Shown piece after piece: positions 54,185 through 62,655 of a stretch of 64,000 nt of DNA. The notes under the pieces were generated by a model that worked only from the letters and a program-made list of their open reading frames with translations, was not told where the DNA came from and made no database searches. Numbering within the stretch: position 1 is the stretch's first letter; each line of letters opens with the position of its first letter. The position numbers and the translations under genes were made by a program. Source of the stretch: VRUE01 sp035712345 (GTDB lineage: Bacteria; Actinomycetota; Thermoleophilia; Solirubrobacterales; 70-9); assembly GCA_035712345.1 (NCBI GenBank), contig DASTAY010000051.1, forward strand, positions 1-64,000, in the 5' to 3' direction.

Positions 54185-54286
54185 AAGAGGGCGGGCGTCC
54201 CCCTGCGAAAACCCGCATAGATACGGCCTGACGGGTGCTTGCCGGGAAGGGCTCCAATGTTTTCTCCGGGGGACGCCCACCCTCTT
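54185..54286. repeat. Long nested palindrome E2
   Basis: Outer arms AAGAGGGCGGGCGTCCCCC (54185-54203) and 54268-54286 pair at 18 of 19. Inner GAAAAC/GTTTTC at 54207 and 54259. It lies between two minus-strand genes. Same layout as 12709-12830 and 59233-59343: G/C-rich outer arms ending in C-runs, A/T inner arms. Confidence 0.8.
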
Positions 54287-54302
54287 AACTGAAGCTCCGG
54301 CC

Positions 54303-54842
54303 TCAACCGCAGATGGGCCAGGGACTGGAGCCCGCCTCGGCATAGAGAAGAGCTGCGCGGTAGTCCTGTTCCTGTTCCGAAGCTGCGGCGGGGTCGCCGG
54401 TTCCGCCGACGGATTCCCAGGTGCCGTAGTCGAACTGGTACTTGCCGCGGTAGGTGCCGTCGGAGCTGACCGCGGTCGGGTCGCCGCCGGACTCGCAGGC
54501 GCCGATCGCGTCCAGGGTCGCCTGCGAGACGCCGCCGGGCAGGGTCGCGAACGCTTCTTCCCGCCGGCGCCGCGCGCGGACGATCCGGCGGTGGCGCGCC
54601 GCGCGGATGCGCTGGACGCCGATCCGGATCGCCTGGTGGAAGCTCTGCACCGGTCCCGTCAGCGGGGTGAGCGCGGGCCGCGCCGGGGCAAGCCCGATCG
54701 GCTCGTTCGCGGCACCGCCGCCCGGTGCGGCGAGAGCCACGGCAGGCAGAGCGAGGACGACGACGAGGATGGATATGAGGTATGTGCGAGTGGAATATGT
54801 GTATTTCGTAAGCAAGCGCGGGACCGTTGCGGGATTCCGCAC
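54303..54842 (-). CDS. Resuscitation-promoting-factor-like transglycosylase
   Basis: 179 residues. Signal/anchor (about 20-39), a Pro/Ala/Arg-rich linker, then the Rpf-type transglycosylase domain (about 105-179): LDAIGACESGGDPTAVSSDGTYRGKYQFDYGTW with catalytic Glu in CESGG, and ending EQEQDYRAALLYAEAGSSPWPICG with the paired Cys. Cleaves peptidoglycan glycan chains and promotes regrowth of dormant actinobacteria. No PASTA/LysM is attached. Confidence 0.9.
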   Translation of the reverse strand: MRNPATVPRLLTKYTYSTRTYLISILVVVLALPAVALAAPGGGAANEPIGLAPARPALTPLTGPVQSFHQAIRIGVQRIRAARHRRIVRARRRREEAFATLPGGVSQATLDAIGACESGGDPTAVSSDGTYRGKYQFDYGTWESVGGTGDPAAASEQEQDYRAALLYAEAGSSPWPICG

Positions 54843-54960
54843 TCGAAACCGTGACCGTCCGCACAGACCTCACAAATACGTGCGCATCCCCACGAGCTCA
54901 GGCACGGGGCTCCTCCTCGTCCCCGGCGATGAACCCGATCCTGCGCCAGCGCCCACGGGG

Positions 54961-55005
54961 CGCCGTAGAGGTTTGGTCCGCCATGCGGACCAAACCTCTA
55001 CGGCG
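54961..55005. repeat. Palindromic repeat, copy 3 of 3
   Basis: Perfect 20-bp arms CGCCGTAGAGGTTTGGTCCG and complement around CCATG. Lies between the Rpf-like gene and purU, which are divergent, so it cannot serve as a terminator for either. Same sequence as copies at 2021 and 7716; the loops differ. Confidence 0.9.
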
Positions 55006-55059
55006 CTGCGGCGCTGGGGCCACTGCGCTGCGGCGCTGCGGGCGATCGCCTGAACCGGG

Positions 55060-55923
55060 ATCATCCTCGGCATCGACGGACCGCCCCCCACCTCCCGCCT
55101 GCTGCTCGCCTGCCCCGACCGACCCGGACTGATCGCCGCTGTCAGCGGCTTCCTCGCCGCGGCCGGGCGCAACATCGTCGACGCGGACCAGCACTCGAGC
55201 CGCGAGGGGCGCTTCTTCATGCGGATGGCCTTCGACCCCGCCCCGGAGGACGAGCGCGAGGAGCTCCACGCCCGCTTCGAGCGGGAGATCGCCACCCCGC
55301 TCGGGATGGAGCACCGCTTCGCCGAGTCGAGCGAGCGCAAGCGGGTCGCGATCATGGCCTCGCGCGAAGACCACTGTCTCTCCGACCTGCTCTGGCGCTG
55401 GCGCAGCGGCGAGCTCGGCGCAGAGGTCGTCGCCGTCGTCTCCAACCATCCCGACCACGCCGATCAGGTCGTCCCGCTCGGCCTCCCCTACCACCACGTG
55501 CCGGTCGACGGCAACCGCGAGGAGGCCGAGGCGCGGATCCTCGAGCTGCTGGGCGAGGAGATCGACCTGCTCGTCCTCGCCCGCTACATGCAGATCCTCT
55601 CGGCCGATTTCCTCCGCCGCCTCGACACCCCGGCGATCAACATCCACCACAGCTTCCTGCCGGCCTTCGTCGGCGCCGATCCCTACGCCCGCGCGCACGA
55701 GCGCGGCGTCAAGCTGATCGGCGCCACCGCCCATTACGTGACCGAGGAGCTCGACGCCGGTCCGATCATCGACCAGGACGTGACCCGGGTCAGCCACCGC
55801 GACGAGATCGGCGACCTGATCGGGATCGGCCGCGATGTCGAGCGGCTCGTCCTCGCCCGGGCCGTCAAGGCCCACCTCGACGACCGGGTCCTGCTGGACG
55901 GCGCGCGCACGATCGTCTTCTAG
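55060..55923 (+). CDS. purU: Formyltetrahydrofolate deformylase (no conventional start codon)
   Basis: About 287 residues when read from 55060. The N-terminal ACT domain SRLLLACPDRPGLIAAVSGFLAAAG and NIVDADQHS.. EGRFFMRMAF is intact, followed by the formyl-transferase-like domain KRVAIMASREDHCLSDLLWRW, ARYMQILSADFLRR, NIHHSFLPAF (catalytic His/Asn region) and GATAHYVTEELDAGPIIDQDV. It releases formate from 10-formyl-THF. After the TGA at 55051 the frame has no ATG, GTG or TTG until 55219, which would delete the ACT domain. Start on ATC (55060/55063) or CTG, or a sequence error, must be assumed. Confidence 0.88.
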   Translation: MILGIDGPPPTSRLLLACPDRPGLIAAVSGFLAAAGRNIVDADQHSSREGRFFMRMAFDPAPEDEREELHARFEREIATPLGMEHRFAESSERKRVAIMASREDHCLSDLLWRWRSGELGAEVVAVVSNHPDHADQVVPLGLPYHHVPVDGNREEAEARILELLGEEIDLLVLARYMQILSADFLRRLDTPAINIHHSFLPAFVGADPYARAHERGVKLIGATAHYVTEELDAGPIIDQDVTRVSHRDEIGDLIGIGRDVERLVLARAVKAHLDDRVLLDGARTIVF

Positions 55924-55966
55924 GGTCACTGGCTGGCTGGCCAGTCTCCGCGCTAAGGTCTGGGAG

Positions 55967-57316
55967 ATGGAGCAGGCGACGCTTTCACGTCCGCACGCGG
56001 CGCGCCGAGCACAGCGCCCACCCGGCACCCGGATGCCCGCCTCGCTGCAAGTCCTCGCCTACGCGCGTGACCCGCTCGGCTTCCTCGTCGGCTTCCAACG
56101 ACGCTACGGCGACGTCTTCAGGATCTCCTTTCCCTTCTACAGGGACCTCGTCTACGTCGCTGACCCGGCCTTGGTCAAAAAGCTCTTCACGGCCCCGCCC
56201 GAACTGGCGCATGCCGGCGAGGCGAACGCGACCGTGCTCGAGCCCGCGCTCGGCCCGAACTCCCTCCTCACCCTCGACGAGGACCCGCACATGCGCCAGC
56301 GCAAGCTGCTGCTGCCCCCCTTCCATGGCGAGCGGATCCAGCGCTACGGCGAGTTGATCCGCGAGGCGACCGAGCGCGAGATGGAGAGCTGGCCCGTCGG
56401 CGAGCCCTTCGCCCTGCGGCCGCACACCCAGCGCATCGCCCTGACGGTGATCCTGCGGGCGGTCTTCGGCGTCTACGACGAGCATCGACTGCATCGCTTC
56501 GAGCACCTGATCGAGCGCTTCGCCGGGCGGCTCAGCCTGGTCACCGCGCTGCCCCCGCTGCGCCGGGATTTCGGTCGCTGGAGTCCCTGGGCGCGTTTCC
56601 TCGCCGCGCGCGAGGCGCTCGACGCCTTCATCTACGAGGAGATTGCCCTGCACCGGGCCGAGAGCGGGAGCAAGGAGGGGGAGGCCGACGACGTGCTCTC
56701 GCTGCTGATGGCGGCCCGCCACGAGGACGGCAGCCCGATGAGCGACGCCGAACTGCGTGACGAGCTGGTGACGATCCTCGCCGCCGGGCATGAGACGACG
56801 GCGACCGGCCTGGCCTGGGCGATGGAGCGGCTGCTGCGCAACCCCCGTGTCCTCGCCGGCCTGCGCGCCTCGCTTGCCGCTGGCGAGGACGACTACCTCG
56901 ACGCGACGATCAAGGAGACGCTGCGCGCGCGCCCGGTGATCGTCGACGTCGCGCGCAAGCTGACCGCGCCGCTGGAGATCGGCGGCTACGAGCTGGCCGC
57001 CGACACCTACCTGATGGCGGCGATCGCAGCCCTGCACTACCGCGAGGACCTCTTTCCCAACCCAGGAGAGTTCCGACCGGAGCGCTTCCTCGACGGCAAA
57101 GCCGACAGCTACGCCTGGATCCCCTTCGGAGGCGGCGTGCGCCGCTGCATCGGAGCCGCCTTCGCCGAATACGAGATGCGGATCGTGCTGCGGGCGATCC
57201 TCGAGCGGGCCGAGCTCAGCGCTCCCGATCAGAAACCGGAAAAGGTGAGAGTCCGCAACATCACCCTCGCCCCGGCGAAGGGAACGCGGGTCAGGCTCGA
57301 TCGGCCGCTGGACTAG
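55967..57316 (+). CDS. Cytochrome P450
   Basis: 449 residues. I-helix AGHETTATGLAWAM, K-helix ETLR, PERF meander (FRPERFLDG) and heme loop FGGGVRRCIGAAFAEYEMR with the ligand Cys. N-terminus is soluble. Sequence style is that of CYP family members near CYP110/CYP135-138 oxidising lipids or terpenoids; substrate unknown. No ferredoxin neighbour. The 3' end overlaps the ABC-F gene by 26 bp. Confidence 0.94.
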   Translation: MEQATLSRPHAARRAQRPPGTRMPASLQVLAYARDPLGFLVGFQRRYGDVFRISFPFYRDLVYVADPALVKKLFTAPPELAHAGEANATVLEPALGPNSLLTLDEDPHMRQRKLLLPPFHGERIQRYGELIREATEREMESWPVGEPFALRPHTQRIALTVILRAVFGVYDEHRLHRFEHLIERFAGRLSLVTALPPLRRDFGRWSPWARFLAAREALDAFIYEEIALHRAESGSKEGEADDVLSLLMAARHEDGSPMSDAELRDELVTILAAGHETTATGLAWAMERLLRNPRVLAGLRASLAAGEDDYLDATIKETLRARPVIVDVARKLTAPLEIGGYELAADTYLMAAIAALHYREDLFPNPGEFRPERFLDGKADSYAWIPFGGGVRRCIGAAFAEYEMRIVLRAILERAELSAPDQKPEKVRVRNITLAPAKGTRVRLDRPLD

Positions 57317-59210
57317 CGTCGGCGACCTCGGCTTCGGCCGCCTCCCACTGCTCGTAGAGCTCGGCGACCGCGCGCTTGGCCTCCGCATGCCGCGCTTCCG
57401 CCCGCTCGGCGCGGCCGGGGCTCGACCATGCGGCAGGGTCGGCGAGCTCCTCCTCGAGCTCGTGCAGATCCGCCTCGGCGCGCTCGACCCGCTCGGCCAG
57501 CCGGCTCGCCTTGCGCGCCGCCTTCTTCGCCGCGCGGCCGGCGTTGCGACCCGAGGCCGACGGAGGCGCCAGCCTGGCCGATGGGGTCGCCGTCTCCGCC
57601 TCGGCCTCGCGTTCGTCGCGCTCGCGCTGGTAGGCGGCCCAGCCGCTTTGATGTGAGCGCAGCTCGCCATCCTCGCAGACGATCGTGCGCGTGCCGACCG
57701 CCTCCAGCAGCGCCCGGTCGTGGGAGACGAGGACGACGGCGCCCTCGAAGGCGAGCAGCGCGTCCTCGAGCGCCTCGCGGCTCTCGATGTCGAGGTGGTT
57801 GGTCGGCTCGTCGAGGATCAGCACGTTGGCGCCCGAGGCGACGAGGATCGCCAGCGAGAGCCGCCGCTGCTCGCCGCCGGAGATGTCGCCGAGCTGCTTC
57901 TCGGCGTCGGCGCCGGAGAAGAGGAAGCCGCCGAGCAGGTCGCGCGCCTTCGGCCCGCTGAGGCCGGTCTCGCGCTGCGCCGCGTCGAGCACCGTCCCCT
58001 CCCCCGCCGCCGTGTCGGCGTGCTGGGAGAGGTAGCCGAGCTTGACGTTGTGGCCGAGCCGCACCGAGCCGGCGGCCGGCTCGCGCCGCCCCGCCAGGGT
58101 CTCGATCAGGGTCGTCTTGCCGGCGCCGTTGGGGCCGACGAGGACGACGTGCTCGCCGCGCTCGACTTCGAGCCGGGCATCGGCGAGCAGCGTGCGGCCG
58201 GGGACCTCGATCGTCGCCGCGACCAGTTTCAGCACGACCCGGCCCGGCCGCTCGGGCGCAGCGAAGGAGAAGCGCAGGCTGCGCCTGTCGCGCTGCTCGG
58301 CTTCGACCCCCTCGCGCTTGATCTTGTCGATCTGCTTCAGCCGCGACTGCGCCTGGCGCGCCTTGGTCGCCTTGTAGCGGAAGCGCTCGACGAAGCGCTC
58401 CATGCGGGCGATCTCCGCCTCCTGGCGCTCGATCGCCTTGCCGCGGGCGATCTCGCGCGCCGCCTGCTCCTTGCGCCAGGCGTGCCAGGGGCCGGCGAAG
58501 AAGCGCGCCCGCTGCGCCTCCAGCTCCAGCACCGAGGTGCCGACCGCCTCGAGGAACCAGCGGTCGTGGGCGACGAGGACGACCGCCGCGTCGAGGTCCT
58601 GCAGGTAGCGCTCGAGCCACTCCAGCGAGGGGATGTCGAGATGGTTCGTCGGCTCGTCGAGCAGCAGCAGGTCGGGGCGCGTCGCCAGCGCCCGGGCGAG
58701 CGAGGCGCGGGTCAGCTCGCCGCCGGAGAAGGTCGAGAGCGAGCGCTCGGCCTCCTCTCCGCCGAAGCCGAGGCCGCGCAGGACGGCGAGCACGCCGTCG
58801 CGCCAGCGGTAGCCACCGCCGTGCTCGAGCCGCTGCTGGGCGGCGGCGTAGGCGTTCAGCGTCTCCTCGCCGGTTTCTCCAGCCGACATCGTCGCCTCCA
58901 ACCGCTCCAGCTCGGCCTCCGTCTCCAGCATCTCCGCGCGGCCGGAGAAGACGTACTCGCCAAGCGATATCTCTGTCTCGCGCGGGGGGCGCTGGTCGTG
59001 CAGGGCGACGCGCGCGCCCCTCTGCAGGACGAGGCTGCCGGCGTCGGGCGAGAGCTCGCCCGCCAGCATGCGCAGGAGGGTCGACTTGCCGGCGCCGTTG
59101 CGGCCGGAGAGCGTCATCCGCTCGCGCGGCTCGAGCTTGAAGGAGACCCCCTCGAACAGCAGCTTGCCGCCCAGGTGCATGTCGAGGCTGGTTGCGGTTG
59201 CGATCGCCAC
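57291..59210 (-). CDS. ABC-F family ATPase (ribosome-associated or resistance type)
   Basis: 639 residues, two ABC domains without membrane segments. First: Walker A SGRNGAGKSTLLRML, LSTFSGGELTRASLARAL, LLLLDEPTNHLDI. Second: GPNGAGKTTLIETLAG, ISGGEQRRLSLAILV, ILDEPTNHLDI. The interdomain arm is basic (KATKARQAQSRLKQIDKI). C-terminal coiled coil about 545-630. Acts at the ribosome as a translation factor or antibiotic-protection protein. Confidence 0.93.
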   Translation of the reverse strand: MAIATATSLDMHLGGKLLFEGVSFKLEPRERMTLSGRNGAGKSTLLRMLAGELSPDAGSLVLQRGARVALHDQRPPRETEISLGEYVFSGRAEMLETEAELERLEATMSAGETGEETLNAYAAAQQRLEHGGGYRWRDGVLAVLRGLGFGGEEAERSLSTFSGGELTRASLARALATRPDLLLLDEPTNHLDIPSLEWLERYLQDLDAAVVLVAHDRWFLEAVGTSVLELEAQRARFFAGPWHAWRKEQAAREIARGKAIERQEAEIARMERFVERFRYKATKARQAQSRLKQIDKIKREGVEAEQRDRRSLRFSFAAPERPGRVVLKLVAATIEVPGRTLLADARLEVERGEHVVLVGPNGAGKTTLIETLAGRREPAAGSVRLGHNVKLGYLSQHADTAAGEGTVLDAAQRETGLSGPKARDLLGGFLFSGADAEKQLGDISGGEQRRLSLAILVASGANVLILDEPTNHLDIESREALEDALLAFEGAVVLVSHDRALLEAVGTRTIVCEDGELRSHQSGWAAYQRERDEREAEAETATPSARLAPPSASGRNAGRAAKKAARKASRLAERVERAEADLHELEEELADPAAWSSPGRAERAEARHAEAKRAVAELYEQWEAAEAEVADASPAADRA

Positions 59211-59232
59211 GGCGTTACGTTACGAGACACCG

Positions 59233-59343
59233 GGGGGATGCCGGCAGGGGTTCCACTTAACTTTTTCGGTGGCTTGGGGTCAGCTGACGCCCGTTGCGCT
59301 CAACGAAAAAGTACAAGACGTTCCACCCCTACCGGCATCCCCC
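59233..59343. repeat. Long nested palindrome E3
   Basis: Outer arms GGGGGATGCCGGCAGGGG (59233-59250) and 59326-59343 pair at 17 of 18. Inner arms ACTTTTTCG (59260-59268) and CGAAAAAGT (59304-59312) are perfect. The right arm reaches the stop codon of the gene at 59343. Same layout as E1 and E2. Confidence 0.82.
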
Positions 59344-60032
59344 TATGCCAGGAGGGCGATCGCACCGCGGGCGATCATCAACACGCCCAGAGCTGCCGCG
59401 GTGTGCACGCCCCAGGTGCGGCCGCGTTCGCGCAGCCTGGCCTTGAAGCGCTCGATCGCCTTCGGCGTCCACTCCGGAGCGAAGGTGTAGGCCAGCAGGG
59501 GAACCTCCAGCAGCATCAGCATGATCGCGTTGAAGGCCACCACGACGAGCACCGTGAGCGGGTCGGGGAGGTTCTCGTCGGAGATCCGGTAGAGGGCGGT
59601 GATGTAGGTGGCGCCCGGCAGGGTGAGGAGGGCGCCGACGACGAAGGTGGTGCGGGCCGAGCCCCGGCGGAGCGCCTGCTGCCACCGTGGCGGCCCCGCC
59701 TTGTCCTTGCCCTTCGCCGCCTTGCGCTCGCGCCGCCGCTCGACCAGCCTCCGATCGCGCCCGGAGCGAAGGACGAGGGCGATCACGAGGGCGAGGCAGC
59801 CAAGGACTATGTCCTCGCCGGGGCCGAGCGTCACCTGCGTCGTCTTCGTCAGGCCAGCGTGACGCAGGGCGAAGACGATGAGGAGGCCGAGCGTGACGCT
59901 GGTCATCGCCGCGCCGCACAGATAGCCGAGCAGCAGCCGCTTCGGATGCGGCAGCAGCAGCATCACCGTCGTCGCCGCGAGCAACGTCGGATAGAGCGCG
60001 GCGAGGAACGCAAGGAAGAAGACGTCGCCCAC
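59343..60032 (-). CDS. SfLAP/GAP-family polytopic membrane protein
   Basis: 229 residues from GTG at 60032, six hydrophobic segments with a basic central loop (SGRDRRLVERRRERKAAKGKDKAG). The pattern LAALYPTLLAATTVMLLLPHPKRLLLGYLCGA resembles the LysE-like, sulfolipid-1-addressing protein family (SfLAP) of actinobacteria, thought to move lipids or small molecules. The family match is from memory of the pattern and not certain. Confidence 0.65.
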   Translation of the reverse strand: MGDVFFLAFLAALYPTLLAATTVMLLLPHPKRLLLGYLCGAAMTSVTLGLLIVFALRHAGLTKTTQVTLGPGEDIVLGCLALVIALVLRSGRDRRLVERRRERKAAKGKDKAGPPRWQQALRRGSARTTFVVGALLTLPGATYITALYRISDENLPDPLTVLVVVAFNAIMLMLLEVPLLAYTFAPEWTPKAIERFKARLRERGRTWGVHTAAALGVLMIARGAIALLA

Positions 60033-60125
60033 GCCGCGCAACCTACATCGCCGCAAACCCACACAAAGAATTTGCATTCTGCGCACCAGCTCGCCGCTTG
60101 CGCTTATCGCCCTTATCATCACGAT

Positions 60126-60332
60126 GTGGAGCTGATGACCCGCCTCGCAAAAACGCCGCGCGGCGCATCCACCGTCGGCGCGATCGCCGCGGGGTCAGTC
60201 GCGTTGGCAGTCTTCGTCCTCGGTGCGCCAGGCTGGGTGCTCCTGCCAATCATGCTCGCGGCCATAACCGGGTACGCAGAGCTGGGATCTTGGGTCGACC
60301 GCCGTCCGAGCAGACGACACCGATCGGGTTAA
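60126..60332 (+). CDS. Small membrane protein, tentative
   Basis: 68 residues from GTG at 60126 (65 from ATG at 60135). Hydrophobic segment about 20-50 (VGAIAAGSVALAVFVLGAPGWVLLPIMLAAITGYAEL), basic tail. Its TAA and that of the convergent DUF1697 gene share one TTAA. No homologue recognised. Confidence 0.4.
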   Translation: MELMTRLAKTPRGASTVGAIAAGSVALAVFVLGAPGWVLLPIMLAAITGYAELGSWVDRRPSRRHRSG

Positions 60333-60868
60333 CCCAGGTACTTCGCCGCGATCTGGTCGATCGTGCCCTTGGTCCTGATCGTGGTCGGGCCGAGGATCAC
60401 GGCCAGGGCCTCGAGGTCGAGCTCGGATTCGGAGAGACCGCCGTCGGGGAGCCAGTAGAGCTCGCGGCCCTCGATCGCGAGGCGATCTTCGTCGGTCGAA
60501 AGGGCCAGCGCCTCCTTGCCGGCCGCCGTCGTCGGCTTCTTCCCCAGTAACGCGATCTGGAGCTTGCCCTTCGAGGCAGCGACATGCTTCGCCGCGAACG
60601 GCTCGTGGGCGGCGATCGCCCGCAGCTCCGCGGCGGAACGGAGAAAGACCGGCACCGCGTAGCCGAGGCGCTCCCCCAGCCACGCTTCGAGCCGCTTGCC
60701 GAGCTTCGCCTCCGACTCGCCCTCGCTCGCGAAGATCACGTTGCCGCTGGCGCGGAACGTCGCCACCTCCGCGCAGCCAAGCGCCTCGAAGTGCGAGCGC
60801 AGATCCTCGTTGGTGATCCTGCGCCCTCCCAAGTTCATCCCGCGCAGGAAGGCGATGTAGCGGTCCAT
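60329..60868 (-). CDS. DUF1697 family protein
   Basis: 179 residues with the family start RYIAFLRGMNLGGRRITNEDLRSHFEALGCAEVATFRASGNVIFAS and later PVFLRSAAEL and ALLGKKP. The family is widespread, cytoplasmic and of unknown biochemical function. Located three bases from the tmRNA 3' end. Confidence 0.88.
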   Translation of the reverse strand: MDRYIAFLRGMNLGGRRITNEDLRSHFEALGCAEVATFRASGNVIFASEGESEAKLGKRLEAWLGERLGYAVPVFLRSAAELRAIAAHEPFAAKHVAASKGKLQIALLGKKPTTAAGKEALALSTDEDRLAIEGRELYWLPDGGLSESELDLEALAVILGPTTIRTKGTIDQIAAKYLG

Positions 60869-60871
60869 CGA

Positions 60872-61229
60872 TGGAGGCGGCCGGAATTGAACCGGCGTCT
60901 CTGGCCGTAGCGCGAAGGCTTCTACAGGTTTAGCCGGCGCTTGATTCTCGGCTCCCGGGGTCCGCGCCGGCGGGCACTGCGGGAGACAGAGCCCTCTTCG
61001 ATTTCCCCTGGCGGACGGGGCGATCCGCCCGGGTAAGCCCGCAATTGAAGCCGGGACCCCCCTCCGCGGGCGGGAGAGGGCCGACTCTCACTCACCTAGA
61101 TCTAACTAGGCAGCGAGGGCGAACTCATGGTCCGCACGTATTGGTTGGTGCCGGTGTTTTACGAGGCCTCCGGCAACCTCGACCTGCGACCGTTCGCACG
61201 GACCGACCAGATCGAAGCCTGTCGCCCCC
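60872..61229 (-). ncRNA. ssrA: Transfer-messenger RNA
   Basis: The 3' part folds as the tRNA-like T arm (GCCGGTTCAATTCCGGC) with acceptor strand CGCCTCC plus A. The 5' end GGGGGCG pairs with it through one G-U, followed by ACAGGCTTCGAT, typical of tmRNA. The tag frame ends GAC CAT GAG TTC GCC CTC GCT GCC TAG, giving the proteolysis tail DHEFALAA. Pseudoknot arms follow. CCA is not encoded. Rescues stalled ribosomes with SmpB. Confidence 0.95.
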
Positions 61230-61275
61230 GTGCTATGTGGCTTCCGATTGTACGGTGCTGGGTAGGAATCGCGAA

Positions 61276-62652
61276 ATGGCAGAGCGAGAATTCGACGCGA
61301 TCGTGATCGGCGCCGGCGCTCCCGGCGAGGTCTGCGCGGGCCGGCTCGCCGACGGGGGGCTTTCGGTGGCGATCGTCGAGAGCCACCTGGTCGGCGGCGA
61401 GTGCTCCTACTACGCCTGCATGCCGTCGAAGGCGCTGCTGCGCCCCGGCGAGCTGCTGGCCGAGGCGCGCCGCGTCCCCGGGGTCGGCGCCGCGCTGAGC
61501 GGTGAGCTCGACCCGCAGGCGGTGCTCGACCGCCGCGACGAGGTGATCCACGACCGCGACGACTCCGGGCAGCTCCCCTGGCTGGAAGAACGCGGCATCG
61601 AGCTCTTTCGCGGCGAGGGCCGCCTCGACGGCGAGCGCCGGGTGCTCGTCGGCGACGACGTGCTCATCGCCGACCGGGCCGTGGTGGTCGCGACCGGCAG
61701 CGACGCCGCGATGCCGCCGATCGACGGGTTCGACTCGGTGCGGGCCTGGAACAACCGCGACGCGACGACGGCGAAGAGCGTGCCGGCGAGCATGATCGTC
61801 CTCGGCGGCGGTCCGGTCGGCGCCGAGCTCGCTCAAGCATGGTCCACGCTCGGCACTAAGGTGACGCTGGTCGAGGGCGAAGATCGCCTGCTGCCCCGCG
61901 AGGAGCCGTTTGCCGGCGAGCAGGTCGCGAAGTCGCTGCGCGAGGCCTACGGGGTCGACGTGCGCACCGGCGTGCTCGCCGAACGGGTCGCCCCGGCCGG
62001 CGCCGGGGTCGCCATCGAGCTGGACGACGGCAGTCGGGTCGAGGCCGCGGAGCTGCTGGTCGCGATCGGCCGGGCGCCCCGCACCGAGGGGATCGGCCTC
62101 GACTCGGCCGGGGTCGAGGCCGGCGAGCACGGCTTCCTCGAGACCGACGACCGCCTGCGGGTCGGCGGCCGCGAGTGGCTCTACGCCATCGGCGACGTCA
62201 ACGGCCGCTCCCTCTTCACCCACATGGGCAAGTACCAGGCCTGGATCGCCGCCGAGAATCTGCTCGGCCGCCCGGTCGAGTCGATCGCCGAAGGCCTCGG
62301 CTCCCCCCGCGTCACCTTCACCGACCCCCAGGTCGCCGCCGTCGGCAAGACCCTCGCCCAGGCCGAAGAAGTCGGTATCGACGCGAGGGCGGTCGACGCC
62401 CCCACCGACGGCACCGCAGGCGCAAGCTTCTACGGCAAGGACACCGGCGGCACCTCCCGCCTGGTAATCGACGAGAGAAAGAAAACCATCGTCGGCGCGA
62501 CCTTCACCGGCTTCGAGACCGCCGACTTCCTCCACGCCGCAACCGTGGCAATCGCCGCAGAGGTCCCGCTGAATCGACTCCGCCACGCGGTGGCCGCCTA
62601 CCCGACCCGCAGCGAGATCTGGCTCAAGCTCCTCGAAGCCGCCGGGCTGTAG
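61276..62652 (+). CDS. FAD-dependent pyridine nucleotide-disulfide oxidoreductase (class I)
   Basis: 458 residues. FAD site FDAIVIGAGAPGEVCAGRLA; redox disulfide GGECSYYACMPSKALLRP (CxxxxC); NAD(P) site MIVLGGGPVGAELAQAWSTLG followed by VEGEDRLLPRE; second FAD site EWLYAIGDVNG. Overall like lipoamide dehydrogenase and mercuric reductase, but the C-terminal active-site HPTxSE is YPTRSE, so the catalytic His is replaced by Tyr, and there is no C-terminal Cys pair of MerA. The substrate is unknown. ATG chosen because upstream sequence is tmRNA. Confidence 0.87.
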   Translation: MAEREFDAIVIGAGAPGEVCAGRLADGGLSVAIVESHLVGGECSYYACMPSKALLRPGELLAEARRVPGVGAALSGELDPQAVLDRRDEVIHDRDDSGQLPWLEERGIELFRGEGRLDGERRVLVGDDVLIADRAVVVATGSDAAMPPIDGFDSVRAWNNRDATTAKSVPASMIVLGGGPVGAELAQAWSTLGTKVTLVEGEDRLLPREEPFAGEQVAKSLREAYGVDVRTGVLAERVAPAGAGVAIELDDGSRVEAAELLVAIGRAPRTEGIGLDSAGVEAGEHGFLETDDRLRVGGREWLYAIGDVNGRSLFTHMGKYQAWIAAENLLGRPVESIAEGLGSPRVTFTDPQVAAVGKTLAQAEEVGIDARAVDAPTDGTAGASFYGKDTGGTSRLVIDERKKTIVGATFTGFETADFLHAATVAIAAEVPLNRLRHAVAAYPTRSEIWLKLLEAAGL

Positions 62653-62655
62653 CGC

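Noticed and set aside
54156..54302. Cyclic-di-AMP (ydaO) riboswitch near the Rpf-like gene
   Set aside because: Such riboswitches often precede rpf genes, but this structured stretch is downstream of the Rpf-like gene, is a simple nested palindrome, and lacks the ydaO consensus. The true upstream region (54843-54960) gave no clear match either.
57720..60332. Open frame of about 870 codons on plus
   Set aside because: Antisense to the ABC-F and SfLAP-like genes; only the last 68 codons, beyond these genes, are kept as a tentative small gene.
61045..61275. N-terminal extension of the flavoprotein reductase
   Set aside because: This part is tmRNA on the other strand; the FAD fold begins right after the ATG at 61276.
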